The translations under genes were made by a program, and so were the position numbers. 36,171 nucleotides of DNA from Streptomyces sp. AV19. GTDB lineage: Bacteria > Actinomycetota > Actinomycetes > Streptomycetales > Streptomycetaceae. This document shows positions 22,066-29,480 of this stretch, piece by piece. The stretch spans positions 438,787 to 474,957 of the forward strand of contig NZ_JAEAMR010000010.1 in NCBI RefSeq assembly GCF_015999245.1, in the 5' to 3' direction. The notes beneath the pieces are model-generated. The model ran no database searches. It was not told the DNA's origin and saw only the letters and a list, made by a program, of their open reading frames with translations. How positions within the stretch are numbered: the first letter of the stretch is position 1; each line of letters starts with the position of its first letter.

Positions 22066-24411
22066 CTACTGCTGCTTGCGGGACCAGACGGCGGTCGGCC
22101 GGTCGTCCCGGCGCAGATCGTCGTCGTGGTCGCCGCTGCGCCGGACGGTGATGACCCGGAACTTGTCCTCGTGGAAGACCCAGAGGTGCTGCCTGCCCCG
22201 GTCGTTCTCCTTGCCGGGAACGGGGAGGAACGCCTCGACCCGGGTGATGCCATTGAGCGACGCCCAGTTGTTGAGCAGGCTCTCGTAGTCCCGCTCCCGC
22301 TTGTCGGGTAGGTAGTTGCCGCTGCGGCGGAGGGAGATCATCCGGTAGCGCTGGCCGAGCCCGGTCCGGTAGAAGACCCAGTAGCCGTACCTGCCGTCGG
22401 GGGCGGGTTGCATGTCGGGGACGGGCAGGAAGGCGTCCACCGTGACGCCCGGGTCGAGGGACCGCCAATGGCTCATCGGCCGGTCGTCGTCGACCACTTG
22501 GGTGGCAAACGGCTCGGTGTCGGCGATCTTGATGCGGCGGAAGACCTGCGTTCCGTTCTTGCTGTGGAAGACCCAGTAGCCATTGGACCCCCGGACGTGC
22601 TGCTCGTCGGGGACGGGCAGGATGGTGTCCAGCTGGGCGACGCCCTCCAGGGCGGGCCCGAACGTCCCGATCACATAGATGACCAGCCCGGTGCTGTCGT
22701 CGATGTCACCGGTGGTGAGCTTGCCGCACTCGGTGGCACCGATCTTGATCATGCGGAAGTTGCCCTGCTGGAACGTCCAGTAGCGTCCGTCGTCGCTGGG
22801 CACCGGCAGGACGGCGTCCATCGGCAGGCTCTGTCCCGGAAGGGGTTCGGTGACCGCCTGCTCCTTCTGCTCGTCCGGAAGCCGGGCGTCGAGGTCGCCC
22901 AGCGCCAGCCGCTTGAGGGTGCTGATGGCGGGGGCGAAGGCGTAGAGCGCGCCGCGGGTGCGGACGAACGGGGTGAAGTCCAGCGGGATGGCCTGCCGTT
23001 CGCCCGCGTTGGTCCGGCACTCGAAACTGACCTTGCCGTCGTTGGAGCTGGTCAGCTGGCCGCTGACCATCGTGTCGGGGCCCGGCTTGTGCTCGCGGGC
23101 GGGCGGGAAGCTCGCGGTGTTGACCCACCGCGCCTGGATGAACTCGAACTGGCTGACCAGGTCGGACTGGTAGCAGACGAACGTCAGGCCCCGCTGCCCG
23201 TCGGGACCCTTCGCCCTGTCGTTGCTCATCGGGTCGAAGGGCTGGCCATAGGGGATGCCCCGCCGCATGATCCGGCGGTTGTCCATGAACTTCTCGTCGA
23301 CGGGCCCCTCTTCGTCGATGAGCCCGTCGCGCGGGTTGGTCTTGCGCAGATGGGAGAAGAGCGGAGTCTTCAGGCCGTCGGGGTCGTCGGCGAAACCGAA
23401 GTCGTTGGCCGGCCCCGGCATGCAGTCGACCTTCTCGGGACAGAGGGCGACGGGGGTGCCGTCGCGCCAGCGGCCGACGAGCCGGGCGGCGAACCATTCC
23501 CGGGTCTTGTCACCGGTGACGGCCTTGAGGTCCTTGAGCCGTCTGAGCTGCGCGTCGACCTGGGTCCACCAGCCGGGGACGTCCTGTTCGAGGCGGCGGA
23601 CGACCTGGAAGGAGCCCTCGCGCATCCAGGCGGGCGCGGTCTTCAGGGCCGCGGCCTCCTCGTCGTGCGCCTCGGAGAGCTCCCGGCCGACGACGAACTC
23701 GCCCGCCGGGATGAGACGGGTACCGGGCTTGCCCTGGACGTAGCCCTTGCGCTGCGGGTCCTCGTCGTCGAAGCCGACGACGCCCGGCTGGCTGGTGCCG
23801 TCCACGAAGCCGAAGTGCTCCTTGCCCTCGGCATCCCCGTGCAGGTGCTGTCCCTCCTGCACGAACACGATGGAGGCACTGGCCTGGCTCGCCGCCAGCT
23901 GCTGCCTGGCCAGCATCGCCTTGAGGTCCTCCGGGTCGTCGGCGGCGACGGTGAGGACGGCGTGCACCTCGGTGCGGTAGGGGCTGCCGAAGTCCCAGTG
24001 CTTGGGATCGCTGTCGTCCGTGTCACCGAGCAGCAGCGCCCGGTCCGGGTCGCCGGGCCCCTGCATGAACGCCTGGAGCGTGTCGCCGGTCCGCGCCTCG
24101 GCCTGCAGCAGGTCGTCCTTGCCGGTGAGGAACCGCAACCCCTGATAGGTGAAGGCGAGGCCGAGCCAGGTGGCCTTGAGGGTCCGGGGGTTGTCGCCGC
24201 CGGAGGTCTTCTTCGCCTCGCTGTACTGTGCGTTGAACTCGGAGACCTTCTTGGTCGTGGCGATCTCGGGAGTGATCCTGGCGACCCAGTCGCGGGCCGC
24301 CTGCGGGTCGCCGAAGTTGAGGAGGACCAGCCGGACGTGGTCCTTCTTGAATCCGGCGATGACGTCGCCCTGGATCTCGGTGTTCTCACGCAGGGAAAGA
24401 CCGTTGGTCAT
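22066..24411 (-). CDS. DyP-type heme peroxidase with hemopexin-like C-terminus (copy 2)
   Basis: 781 aa from the ATG at 24411, aligned with the start of copy 1; the frame is open upstream to 24486. Peroxidase motifs: GFVDG (201-205, D204), H354 in FSHLRKTNPR, and RRGIPYG (R383/R384). Four C-terminal repeats begin near 531, 593, 657 and 724, each with a DA(V/I/F)LPVP strand and YW(V/T)F...(Y/F)R segment; the spacer NWASLNGI resembles hemopexin-domain linkers. No export signal is present. The two copies agree along their whole length, including the linker, but differ in the 115-125 and 325-355 loops and by an extra Q/P-rich insert before the propeller in copy 1. It starts 93 bases behind the oxidase gene and ends 33 bases before copy 1. 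Confidence 0.9.
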   Translation of the reverse strand: MTNGLSLRENTEIQGDVIAGFKKDHVRLVLLNFGDPQAARDWVARITPEIATTKKVSEFNAQYSEAKKTSGGDNPRTLKATWLGLAFTYQGLRFLTGKDDLLQAEARTGDTLQAFMQGPGDPDRALLLGDTDDSDPKHWDFGSPYRTEVHAVLTVAADDPEDLKAMLARQQLAASQASASIVFVQEGQHLHGDAEGKEHFGFVDGTSQPGVVGFDDEDPQRKGYVQGKPGTRLIPAGEFVVGRELSEAHDEEAAALKTAPAWMREGSFQVVRRLEQDVPGWWTQVDAQLRRLKDLKAVTGDKTREWFAARLVGRWRDGTPVALCPEKVDCMPGPANDFGFADDPDGLKTPLFSHLRKTNPRDGLIDEEGPVDEKFMDNRRIMRRGIPYGQPFDPMSNDRAKGPDGQRGLTFVCYQSDLVSQFEFIQARWVNTASFPPAREHKPGPDTMVSGQLTSSNDGKVSFECRTNAGERQAIPLDFTPFVRTRGALYAFAPAISTLKRLALGDLDARLPDEQKEQAVTEPLPGQSLPMDAVLPVPSDDGRYWTFQQGNFRMIKIGATECGKLTTGDIDDSTGLVIYVIGTFGPALEGVAQLDTILPVPDEQHVRGSNGYWVFHSKNGTQVFRRIKIADTEPFATQVVDDDRPMSHWRSLDPGVTVDAFLPVPDMQPAPDGRYGYWVFYRTGLGQRYRMISLRRSGNYLPDKRERDYESLLNNWASLNGITRVEAFLPVPGKENDRGRQHLWVFHEDKFRVITVRRSGDHDDDLRRDDRPTAVWSRKQQ

Positions 24412-24504
24412 GGTGTGATCCAATCGTCGTCTTTGTCGGGTGAACGCCCGGGCGCGGACCGCGTGTTCGTCTGCCGCGGTCCGCACGGGGGGCGTGTCGG
24501 GGAG

Positions 24505-26364
24505 TCAGGCGTTCGGCCGCAGCTGGACCCATTGGGCGATGCTGGGGACACCGGCGCTGTCGAGCAGGAAGAGCATGTAGTAGCCGGGCGGCGCCTCGTT
24601 GGCGGACGCCGGGGCCTGGAGGCTGAGCGCGCCGCCCGCGTTGGAGCGGATCGTCAGCTCAAGGCGGCGCTGGGTGGTGTCCACCGCGTGGGTGGAGGAG
24701 ACCGGTGCGACCAGGACGGCCTTGGCGGCCCGGGTCGGGGTGTTGGTGTCCACCCGGAACGTCGATCCGTAGGCCACCGGGCCGTCCGGTACGTTCCTGA
24801 GGTCCGGTCGGGTGCCCTGGTGGAGGTAGGGGGGCTCGAAGATCTCGATGGTGCCGTTGTAGCCCGACTTGATGTTCGGGTTGGCGGCCATCTGCTGGAG
24901 CTCGTCGCCGGTGACCATGACCCTGCCGTCCGGCAGCAGAACGGCGTTGGAGTGGTAGCCGCGCGGCAGCCGCTGGGCGGGGCCGATCGTCCACCGGCCG
25001 TTCGCGTCCCGGGTCTCGGTGTGACGGCGCTTCATCCACTCGTCCGACACGACGGGGTTGAGGAACCCGGCTCCGTAGTCCCGGATGTGGAACGCCCCGT
25101 TGACGGTGAACAGGTTGCTGTTGGGCAGGATGAGGGTGTCGTCCTGGGTGCGGCTGTAGTTCCTGGGAGTGTCCTCGGTCCACTGCCCGCCCGAGAACTT
25201 GTACGTCTTGGCGCTGTGGTTGTCGCCGCCGAGGACGAGCACCGAGTCCGGGCCGCTGGTGCCGTTGGGGAGGGGAACCGCCGACCCGTAGATGCGCATC
25301 CCGCCGTCGGGCCGGTTCGGCAGATTGGCGCGGGTCTCGGTCTGCGGGTCGTAGACGAACTGCTCGCCCGCCTCCCGGCCGAAGCCGTACACCTTGCCGT
25401 CGCGCAGCGCGAACAGGTGCGGATAGTCCTGGGTGTACGGTGCCTGGGCCCGGAACCTGTCGAGCGGCTGCCTTTCGGGGACCGACGTCCGGTCCACCGG
25501 GACGGGCATGGTCTTGGCCGGGAAGCGCTCGATGAGCGTGGACGGGTGCCCGTAACCGTCCTCCCGCTGGCCGGACACGATCAGCTGGCGGCCGTCCGCC
25601 GTGGTGACCACGGTCGGGTACCAGCGGCCGTGCTGCATGTCCTGCTGCCGGTGCCAGGTCTCGGTCCACGGGTCGAAGACGAACGCGAACCTGGCGCCTG
25701 CGCCGTCGCGGTTGGCACCGAAGTTGCCGCCGAAGATGCCCACCATGCCGTTGGGCAGGTAGGAATGGCCCGCACAGAAGACCGGCGCGGCGCGGCGTAC
25801 GCCCGTGTCGTCGTCCATGTCGACCTCGGGTGGCGGGACGGCCTTGAAGGCGCCCGGGCCGATGCCGGCCTTCGGGTCCCACAGGTAGGCGCGGCCGGTG
25901 TTGTTCTTGCCGACCTGCTGGGTGGGCGCGGGCTCGATCGTCGGGTTGTCGTTGAACATCTCGAACGAGAACACGAGCACCTTGCCCGTGGGCAGCAGGG
26001 CGACGTGGTCCCCGAAGTCGGGGGAGGGGAAGTAGTCCGTCCACCGTCCGGACTGCTTGACGTCGTACGAGGCGTTCTCCTCCGCCTGCGACTGGGTCAG
26101 GTCGTTGTACCGCTGGGTCCGGATGGACTGCGGGTAGCCGTTGTCGGCGGCGACGAGCCGCTGCCGGGCCAGCGTCTCGGCCGTGGCCCGGCCGAAGGCG
26201 GCCACCTCCGCCGGCTGGACGGCGGCCCTCACCCGCGCGTCGGTGATCTGCGTGCGAGGGGGTGACGTGGCGGGTGCGGGGGTGGACAGGAGGGTGAGCG
26301 TCGACAAAGCGATCACGGTGGCGGCGCCGGCCGCGAGCGCCGTCCTCGGTCTTCTGCGAGACAT
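24505..26364 (-). CDS. Secreted galactose-oxidase-like copper radical oxidase (GlxA-type, DUF1929)
   Basis: 619 aa with an export signal (MSRRRPRTALAAGAATVIAL, cleavage near APATSPP). Kelch-type propeller repeats run through about 110-510, followed by a C-terminal DUF1929 Ig-like domain (about 515-617). Every active-site residue of galactose oxidase has a counterpart: C197 (FCAGHS) and Y249 (RWYPT) for the Cys-Tyr cofactor, Y470-H471 (RGYHSNAVLLPDGRV) and H559 (SSTHAVDTTQRR). It should oxidise an alcohol or sugar hydroxyl to an aldehyde and release H2O2 outside the cell. In Streptomyces lividans the related GlxA works at hyphal tips and its maturation needs a DyP peroxidase, DtpA; here two DyP genes follow on the same strand. 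There is no cslA neighbour, so it is not the standard glxA locus. RBS GAGGAG. Confidence 0.93.
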   Translation of the reverse strand: MSRRRPRTALAAGAATVIALSTLTLLSTPAPATSPPRTQITDARVRAAVQPAEVAAFGRATAETLARQRLVAADNGYPQSIRTQRYNDLTQSQAEENASYDVKQSGRWTDYFPSPDFGDHVALLPTGKVLVFSFEMFNDNPTIEPAPTQQVGKNNTGRAYLWDPKAGIGPGAFKAVPPPEVDMDDDTGVRRAAPVFCAGHSYLPNGMVGIFGGNFGANRDGAGARFAFVFDPWTETWHRQQDMQHGRWYPTVVTTADGRQLIVSGQREDGYGHPSTLIERFPAKTMPVPVDRTSVPERQPLDRFRAQAPYTQDYPHLFALRDGKVYGFGREAGEQFVYDPQTETRANLPNRPDGGMRIYGSAVPLPNGTSGPDSVLVLGGDNHSAKTYKFSGGQWTEDTPRNYSRTQDDTLILPNSNLFTVNGAFHIRDYGAGFLNPVVSDEWMKRRHTETRDANGRWTIGPAQRLPRGYHSNAVLLPDGRVMVTGDELQQMAANPNIKSGYNGTIEIFEPPYLHQGTRPDLRNVPDGPVAYGSTFRVDTNTPTRAAKAVLVAPVSSTHAVDTTQRRLELTIRSNAGGALSLQAPASANEAPPGYYMLFLLDSAGVPSIAQWVQLRPNA

Positions 26365-26543
26365 GGGACTCCTCGGGGGAGACGGCAGCGATGAGTGGTC
26401 AGTAGATCACTAAAGGTAGTCGGTCACGGGTAGACATACCGGTAATAGCATGAATATTTGTCGATACATGGCCACGCTGCGTGTCGGTCGGGGGCCGCCG
26501 GTGCTCGAATGTCCGGACAACCGACGAACGACAGGAGGTCCGC
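26365..26543. promoter_or_regulatory. Divergent AT-rich promoter region of the oxidase cluster
   Basis: The gap between the oxidase and the secreted small protein has a stretch (26400-26475) much richer in A/T than its surroundings. It holds an imperfect palindrome CGGGTA-GACA-TACCGG (26427-26442). No convincing -35/-10 pair was found on either strand, suggesting a specialised sigma factor or activator. Confidence 0.4.
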
Positions 26544-26951
26544 ATGTTCAGCAAGTCCGGAATCGCCATGGCCGTAGTTGCCGGGATCGTGCTCATCGCC
26601 GCCACGAGCGGCGGCGGCGCGGCGGCACCCCTGCACACCGGCAACGCCCCGCACGCCGTGACCGGCCCCGTCATCCCGGGCGGCGCCGACGGCAGACCCC
26701 GCTTGTTGCAGTGCCCGCCCTCGGAATGGGCCTACGGGGGCGGCTACAGCGTGACCCCCGCCGCCGGCCGTCAGCTCGCTCCCCAGGCCACCGACGTCGT
26801 GGAGAGCCACCCGAACGACAACGGCACCGGCTGGATCGTCGCCGTCCGCAAGGACCACTACCGCACCCCCTGGGGCATCGAGTCCTCGCCGGCGAACCTC
26901 ACCGTCCACGCCGTCTGCACCGAGGGCCAGGCCGGCCCGCACGGCGGCTGA
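26544..26951 (+). CDS. Small secreted protein of unknown function
   Basis: 135 aa from ATG 26544 with AGGAGGT before it, a near-perfect ribosome site. A signal peptide is evident (MFSKSGIAMAVVAGIVLIAA, cleavage near GGGAAAP). The mature part is about 105 residues with two cysteines (C57 and C125) that could form a disulfide, and motifs LLQCPPSEWAYGGGYSVTP and NDNGTGWIVAVRKDH. It is divergent from the copper oxidase and may share regulation with it. A strong terminator follows. I do not recognise a family. Confidence 0.82.
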   Translation: MFSKSGIAMAVVAGIVLIAATSGGGAAAPLHTGNAPHAVTGPVIPGGADGRPRLLQCPPSEWAYGGGYSVTPAAGRQLAPQATDVVESHPNDNGTGWIVAVRKDHYRTPWGIESSPANLTVHAVCTEGQAGPHGG

Positions 26952-26983
26952 GCGAAGAGTGCCGGGGCGCCGGGAAAAACAGA

Positions 26984-27009
26984 AGAGCCCCAGCCGGAGC
27001 TGGGGCTCT
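26984..27009 (+). terminator. Rho-independent-like terminator
   Basis: AGAGCCCCAGC-CGGA-GCTGGGGCTCT is a perfect 11-bp stem followed by TTCT, 32 bases after the secreted protein stop. A related hairpin (CCCCAG..CTGGGG, 30897-30914) lies beside the tRNA att copy, so both may belong to the duplicated att region. Confidence 0.85.
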
Positions 27010-27014
27010 TTCTC

Positions 27015-27028
27015 GTGTCCGAGGGGGG
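27015..27028. other. Distal attachment site of the tRNA-Leu element
   Basis: GTGTCCGAGGGGGG is identical to 30924-30937, the 3' end of the tRNA-Leu gene. After it the left copy reads CTTGA where the tRNA copy reads ACTTGA. The neighbouring hairpin is also related at both ends. Confidence 0.7.
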
Positions 27029-27087
27029 CTTGAGCTCTCCACTTGAGCACCAGCCCGTTGGGCCTCCGGCCTGCGGATACGTAGCTC

Positions 27088-27113
27088 ACCGGCCGTGTTT
27101 TCGCACGGCCGGT
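27088..27113. repeat. Perfect hairpin near the left att site
   Basis: ACCGGCCGTG-TTTTCG-CACGGCCGGT is a 10-bp perfect stem. It may terminate the minus-strand regulator gene or take part in recombination. Confidence 0.6.
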
Positions 27114-27153
27114 TGGCTACGGTTCCTGCGGTTTCTGCCCGTTCCGGACCGCT

Positions 27154-27174
27154 GTTGGTCACGTGTTGGTCACG
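27154..27174. repeat. Arm-type repeat pair, left end
   Basis: The unit TTGGTCACG occurs twice in tandem (about 27155-27174). The same doubled unit recurs at 30853-30874 near the other end. Such paired sites inside both ends are what tyrosine integrases use as arm-binding sites. Confidence 0.55.
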
Positions 27175-27188
27175 TGGCCAACAGCCCC

Positions 27189-27941
27189 TCAGCCAATGGG
27201 ACGGCCATGTTCCCACAGCTCTTCGGTGTGCTCCGCGAAGCGGTCGAACAGGCCACCGTCCTGAAGTTTGCGCAGGTGCAGCATGGGCGAGTCGTGGCCA
27301 ACCAGCCGGGCAAGGTGGGGTGTGACCAGGGCTTGATCGTCGAAGCGAAAGACCGACAAGCCGACGTGGTTCGTAGCATCTTCCTCCGAGGAGAAGCGCA
27401 CCTCCAAGCCGGAGAGGTCGGACAGCTTGGCCAACTCCTCCAGGCTGATGCGGATGCGCGTGGAGACCTTGAGTGCCACGTCTTCGATGATCTCGCGCTG
27501 CTCGGTCACCCGGCTGCCGGGATCACCGAGCAGGAATCGCACCCGGCACCCAGCTTCGGCCTTCGCCCGGAGGGTGGCGTGGAACGCCGGTTGCTCGATC
27601 CAGAAGAAGTAGTTCGTGTACCCGGCGAGGACGATGTCCCGGGTGCTGTCACCGATGAGCTGTCGCCACACCGATGATGGGCATGCCGAACGGTAGGGGT
27701 AGGCCGAGATGATCTCCCGGTCCGGGCCGGTCTTCATGACCGCTCCCACTGCTTTGGGCCACAGCACCGCTTCATCAACTCCCAACACACTTGACGCGTC
27801 CACACGGTTTCGCGCGTGCGGGACCAGCTCCTCATCCGTGATCCATCGTTCCACTGTCTTGGCGGTCACACCGATGCGGGTTGCCAGCTGACGGGCTGAA
27901 AGCTTCTTGTCCGCCATAGCGGCTCGAAGGGACAAATTCAA
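27189..27941 (-). CDS. XRE-type HTH regulator with C-terminal DUF5919-like domain
   Basis: 250 aa from a TTG at 27941 with GAGGT eight bases upstream; homologues I remember also begin MNxxLRAA, which supports this start over the ATG at 27917. The N-terminus (about 5-45) is a Cro/CI-type helix-turn-helix: KLSARQLATRIGVTAKTVERW. The rest matches the DUF5919 pattern: GYTNYFFWIEQP, AEAGCRVRFLLGDPGS, STRIRISLEELAKL, and the end LVGHDSPMLHLR..GGLFDRF..HTEELWEHGRP. The domain has a phospholipase-D-like look but no HxK motif. It is divergent from the rest of the cargo and probably regulates it. It lies closest to the left att site. Confidence 0.8.
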   Translation of the reverse strand: MNLSLRAAMADKKLSARQLATRIGVTAKTVERWITDEELVPHARNRVDASSVLGVDEAVLWPKAVGAVMKTGPDREIISAYPYRSACPSSVWRQLIGDSTRDIVLAGYTNYFFWIEQPAFHATLRAKAEAGCRVRFLLGDPGSRVTEQREIIEDVALKVSTRIRISLEELAKLSDLSGLEVRFSSEEDATNHVGLSVFRFDDQALVTPHLARLVGHDSPMLHLRKLQDGGLFDRFAEHTEELWEHGRPIG

Positions 27942-27995
27942 GGTCTCAACCTCGGTCGTTTGTACGTTCCTTCGGACGTTTGGGCGTTCTTGGCG

Positions 27996-28036
27996 CTATC
28001 GACCGGAAGGCCGTCATGTCCCCTGAACGTCGATAG
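27996..28036. promoter_or_regulatory. Inverted repeat in the divergent cargo promoter region
   Basis: CTATCGAC (27996-28003) and GTCGATAG (28029-28036) are perfect complements 25 bp apart. They lie between the regulator and the plus-strand cargo, where an operator is expected. Confidence 0.35.
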
Positions 28037-28185
28037 AAACGTCTGTGGTGGCCACCCATGCTCCGAGCATGGAAACCGCCAACGAGACGGCTCCGGGCAC
28101 CAGTAGAAGAGGTGCGGAGGTTGGTAAGACGGCGAGGCGCGCACATCAGCCCGGTGTCGAAGGCCCCCTTCTGTCACAGCGTGCC

Positions 28186-28410
28186 GTGATCAAGCGGGTT
28201 CATTGGACCGTGGAGCCGGACCGTGAGCCAGATGCCAAACGGCCCACGTACGCCCAGGAATGCGACGTCTGCGGCGAGGGCTCCCCGAGGAGCGCCGACG
28301 AGGACGAGGCGACGCAGTGGATCTTCCAGCACGTGAAGACCAACCCGTCGCACAACTCCTACACGGAGATCGTCAAGCGCGGCTGGCGCGCGTGGATGAG
28401 GCAGTCGTGA
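28186..28410 (+). CDS. Small Cys-containing hypothetical protein (DUF7848-like)
   Basis: 74 aa from a GTG at 28186, picked because the sequence from VIKRVHWTVEPD onward looks like small Streptomyces proteins of this length (DUF7848 type, from memory); an ATG at 28069 would add 39 poorly structured residues but has a better purine-rich lead. A CDVC pair (CxxC) could bind zinc with the later histidines in FQHVKTNPSHNSY. Such proteins often accompany XRE regulators in accessory regions. Function unknown. Its stop overlaps the next start (GTGA). Confidence 0.6.
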   Translation: MIKRVHWTVEPDREPDAKRPTYAQECDVCGEGSPRSADEDEATQWIFQHVKTNPSHNSYTEIVKRGWRAWMRQS

Positions 28411-28520
28411 TCCGGCGGAGGATCCTCCGTTGGGCGGGTCCCGTCTGGGCCTTGACCGTCGTGCTCTCCACGGCACTGGCCGTCTCCCTGGCGGTCCTGG
28501 GCCACCCGCACCACTCCTGA
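28407..28520 (+). CDS. 37-aa single-helix membrane peptide
   Basis: The GTG at 28407 overlaps the previous stop in GTGA, suggesting coupled translation. The peptide has a basic N-terminus (IRRRILRW) and one hydrophobic helix (VWALTVVLSTALAVSLAVLG), ending HPHHS. GGCGGAGGA lies inside its start, not before it, so expression depends on coupling. No family recognised; it could be a chance ORF. Confidence 0.45.
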   Translation: MIRRRILRWAGPVWALTVVLSTALAVSLAVLGHPHHS

Positions 28521-28692
28521 TCTCCCGCTCTCCGCTGGCAACTCCTCCAACTCCCGTGAAGCGCTCAGCAACGCGGGGCTGGCGGAGAGCGGGGCCCGGC
28601 CGCCCATCCGGGTGAAGGTGCCACGCCGCTACGTCACGCGCTGTCAGGATGCCGCCACGGGCCAAACGGTTCGTAAGATCGAAGGAGCGGAG

Positions 28693-29442
28693 ATGGACAC
28701 CACCAGCGTCACGCAAGCGCTGATCCTGGCGGGCGGGCAAGCCACCCGCATGCGGCCGTACACCGACGACGCGCCTAAAGCGATGGTGCCCGTCGCGGGT
28801 GCACCGATCATCGGCTACCAAATGCTGTGGCTCGCCGAGCACGGCGTCAAGAACGTCGTCATCTCCGGCGGCTACAAGGCCGAGATGATCAGTGACTACG
28901 TCGGCAACGGCTCACGCTTCGGCACCAAGGCCATCTACGCGATCGAAGACGAGCCGCTCGGCCGTGGCGGCGGCCTCAAGTACGCCGCCCGGCAACTCCC
29001 CGACATCGACGCACCGTTCTTCGTCCTGAACGGCGACGTCATCAGTGCCTTCTCCCTCGGAGACCTGGCCGAGTACCACGAGCAGCACGACGCCGCCGTG
29101 ACCGTCGCCCTGTCGCCGTACCGCTCCAACTGGGGCGTGGCCGACATCGACGACCAGGACCACATCAAGGGCTTCGTCCAGTCGCCGGAACTGCCGTACT
29201 GGATCAACGCGGGGATCTACGTCTTCAACCCCGACGTGGTCGGGCTCCTCCCGGACAAGGGCGACCACGAGGACAGCACCTTCCCGCAGCTTGCCCGGGA
29301 CGGCCGGCTCATGGGCTACCGGCTCTCGGGCTACTGGCGAGGCATCGACACCGTCAAGGACGTGGTGGAGGCGTCCAAGGAAGTCCGCAGCGCCGGAACC
29401 ACCCTCGCACCCGAGTTCCGTACCACCGACATCGACACCTAG
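28693..29442 (+). CDS. Sugar-1-phosphate nucleotidyltransferase (RmlA/GlmU-like)
   Basis: 249 aa from ATG 28693 (AAGGAG six bases upstream). The NTP-transferase signature is complete: LILAGGQATRM (10-20), then PYTDDAPKAMVPVAG with K29. Metal and sugar sites follow the family: VLNGDVIS, GGLKYAARQL, NAGIYVFNP and a late YWRGIDTVKD. It lacks the C-terminal left-handed helix domain of GlmU, so it is a single-domain enzyme like RmlA or MurU. It should join a sugar-1-phosphate to an NTP to make an NDP-sugar (or an NDP-alcohol). It is 38 bases before the sulfatase-like pseudogene, so the two are probably one transcription unit and may act on the same molecule. Confidence 0.9.
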   Translation: MDTTSVTQALILAGGQATRMRPYTDDAPKAMVPVAGAPIIGYQMLWLAEHGVKNVVISGGYKAEMISDYVGNGSRFGTKAIYAIEDEPLGRGGGLKYAARQLPDIDAPFFVLNGDVISAFSLGDLAEYHEQHDAAVTVALSPYRSNWGVADIDDQDHIKGFVQSPELPYWINAGIYVFNPDVVGLLPDKGDHEDSTFPQLARDGRLMGYRLSGYWRGIDTVKDVVEASKEVRSAGTTLAPEFRTTDIDT

Positions 29443-29480
29443 ACCCCGGCCTGCCGGGGCCGTCACCGGAAGGGGGACAC

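Noticed and set aside
22408..26265. A 1285-codon plus-strand open frame, and a 931-codon one at 19516-22311
   Set aside because: They are antisense to the two DyP genes and the oxidase, whose motifs are unmistakable. Long antisense open frames are expected when third codon positions are nearly all G or C.
24505..26364. Naming the copper oxidase glxA
   Set aside because: The classic locus has the cellulose-synthase-like cslA next to glxA; here the neighbours are DyP and terpene genes, so it is likely a paralogue.
27010..27060. Second tRNA gene at the left att site
   Set aside because: Only the 3' 14 bases plus a few more match tRNA-Leu; there is no anticodon arm or acceptor partner, so it is an att copy.
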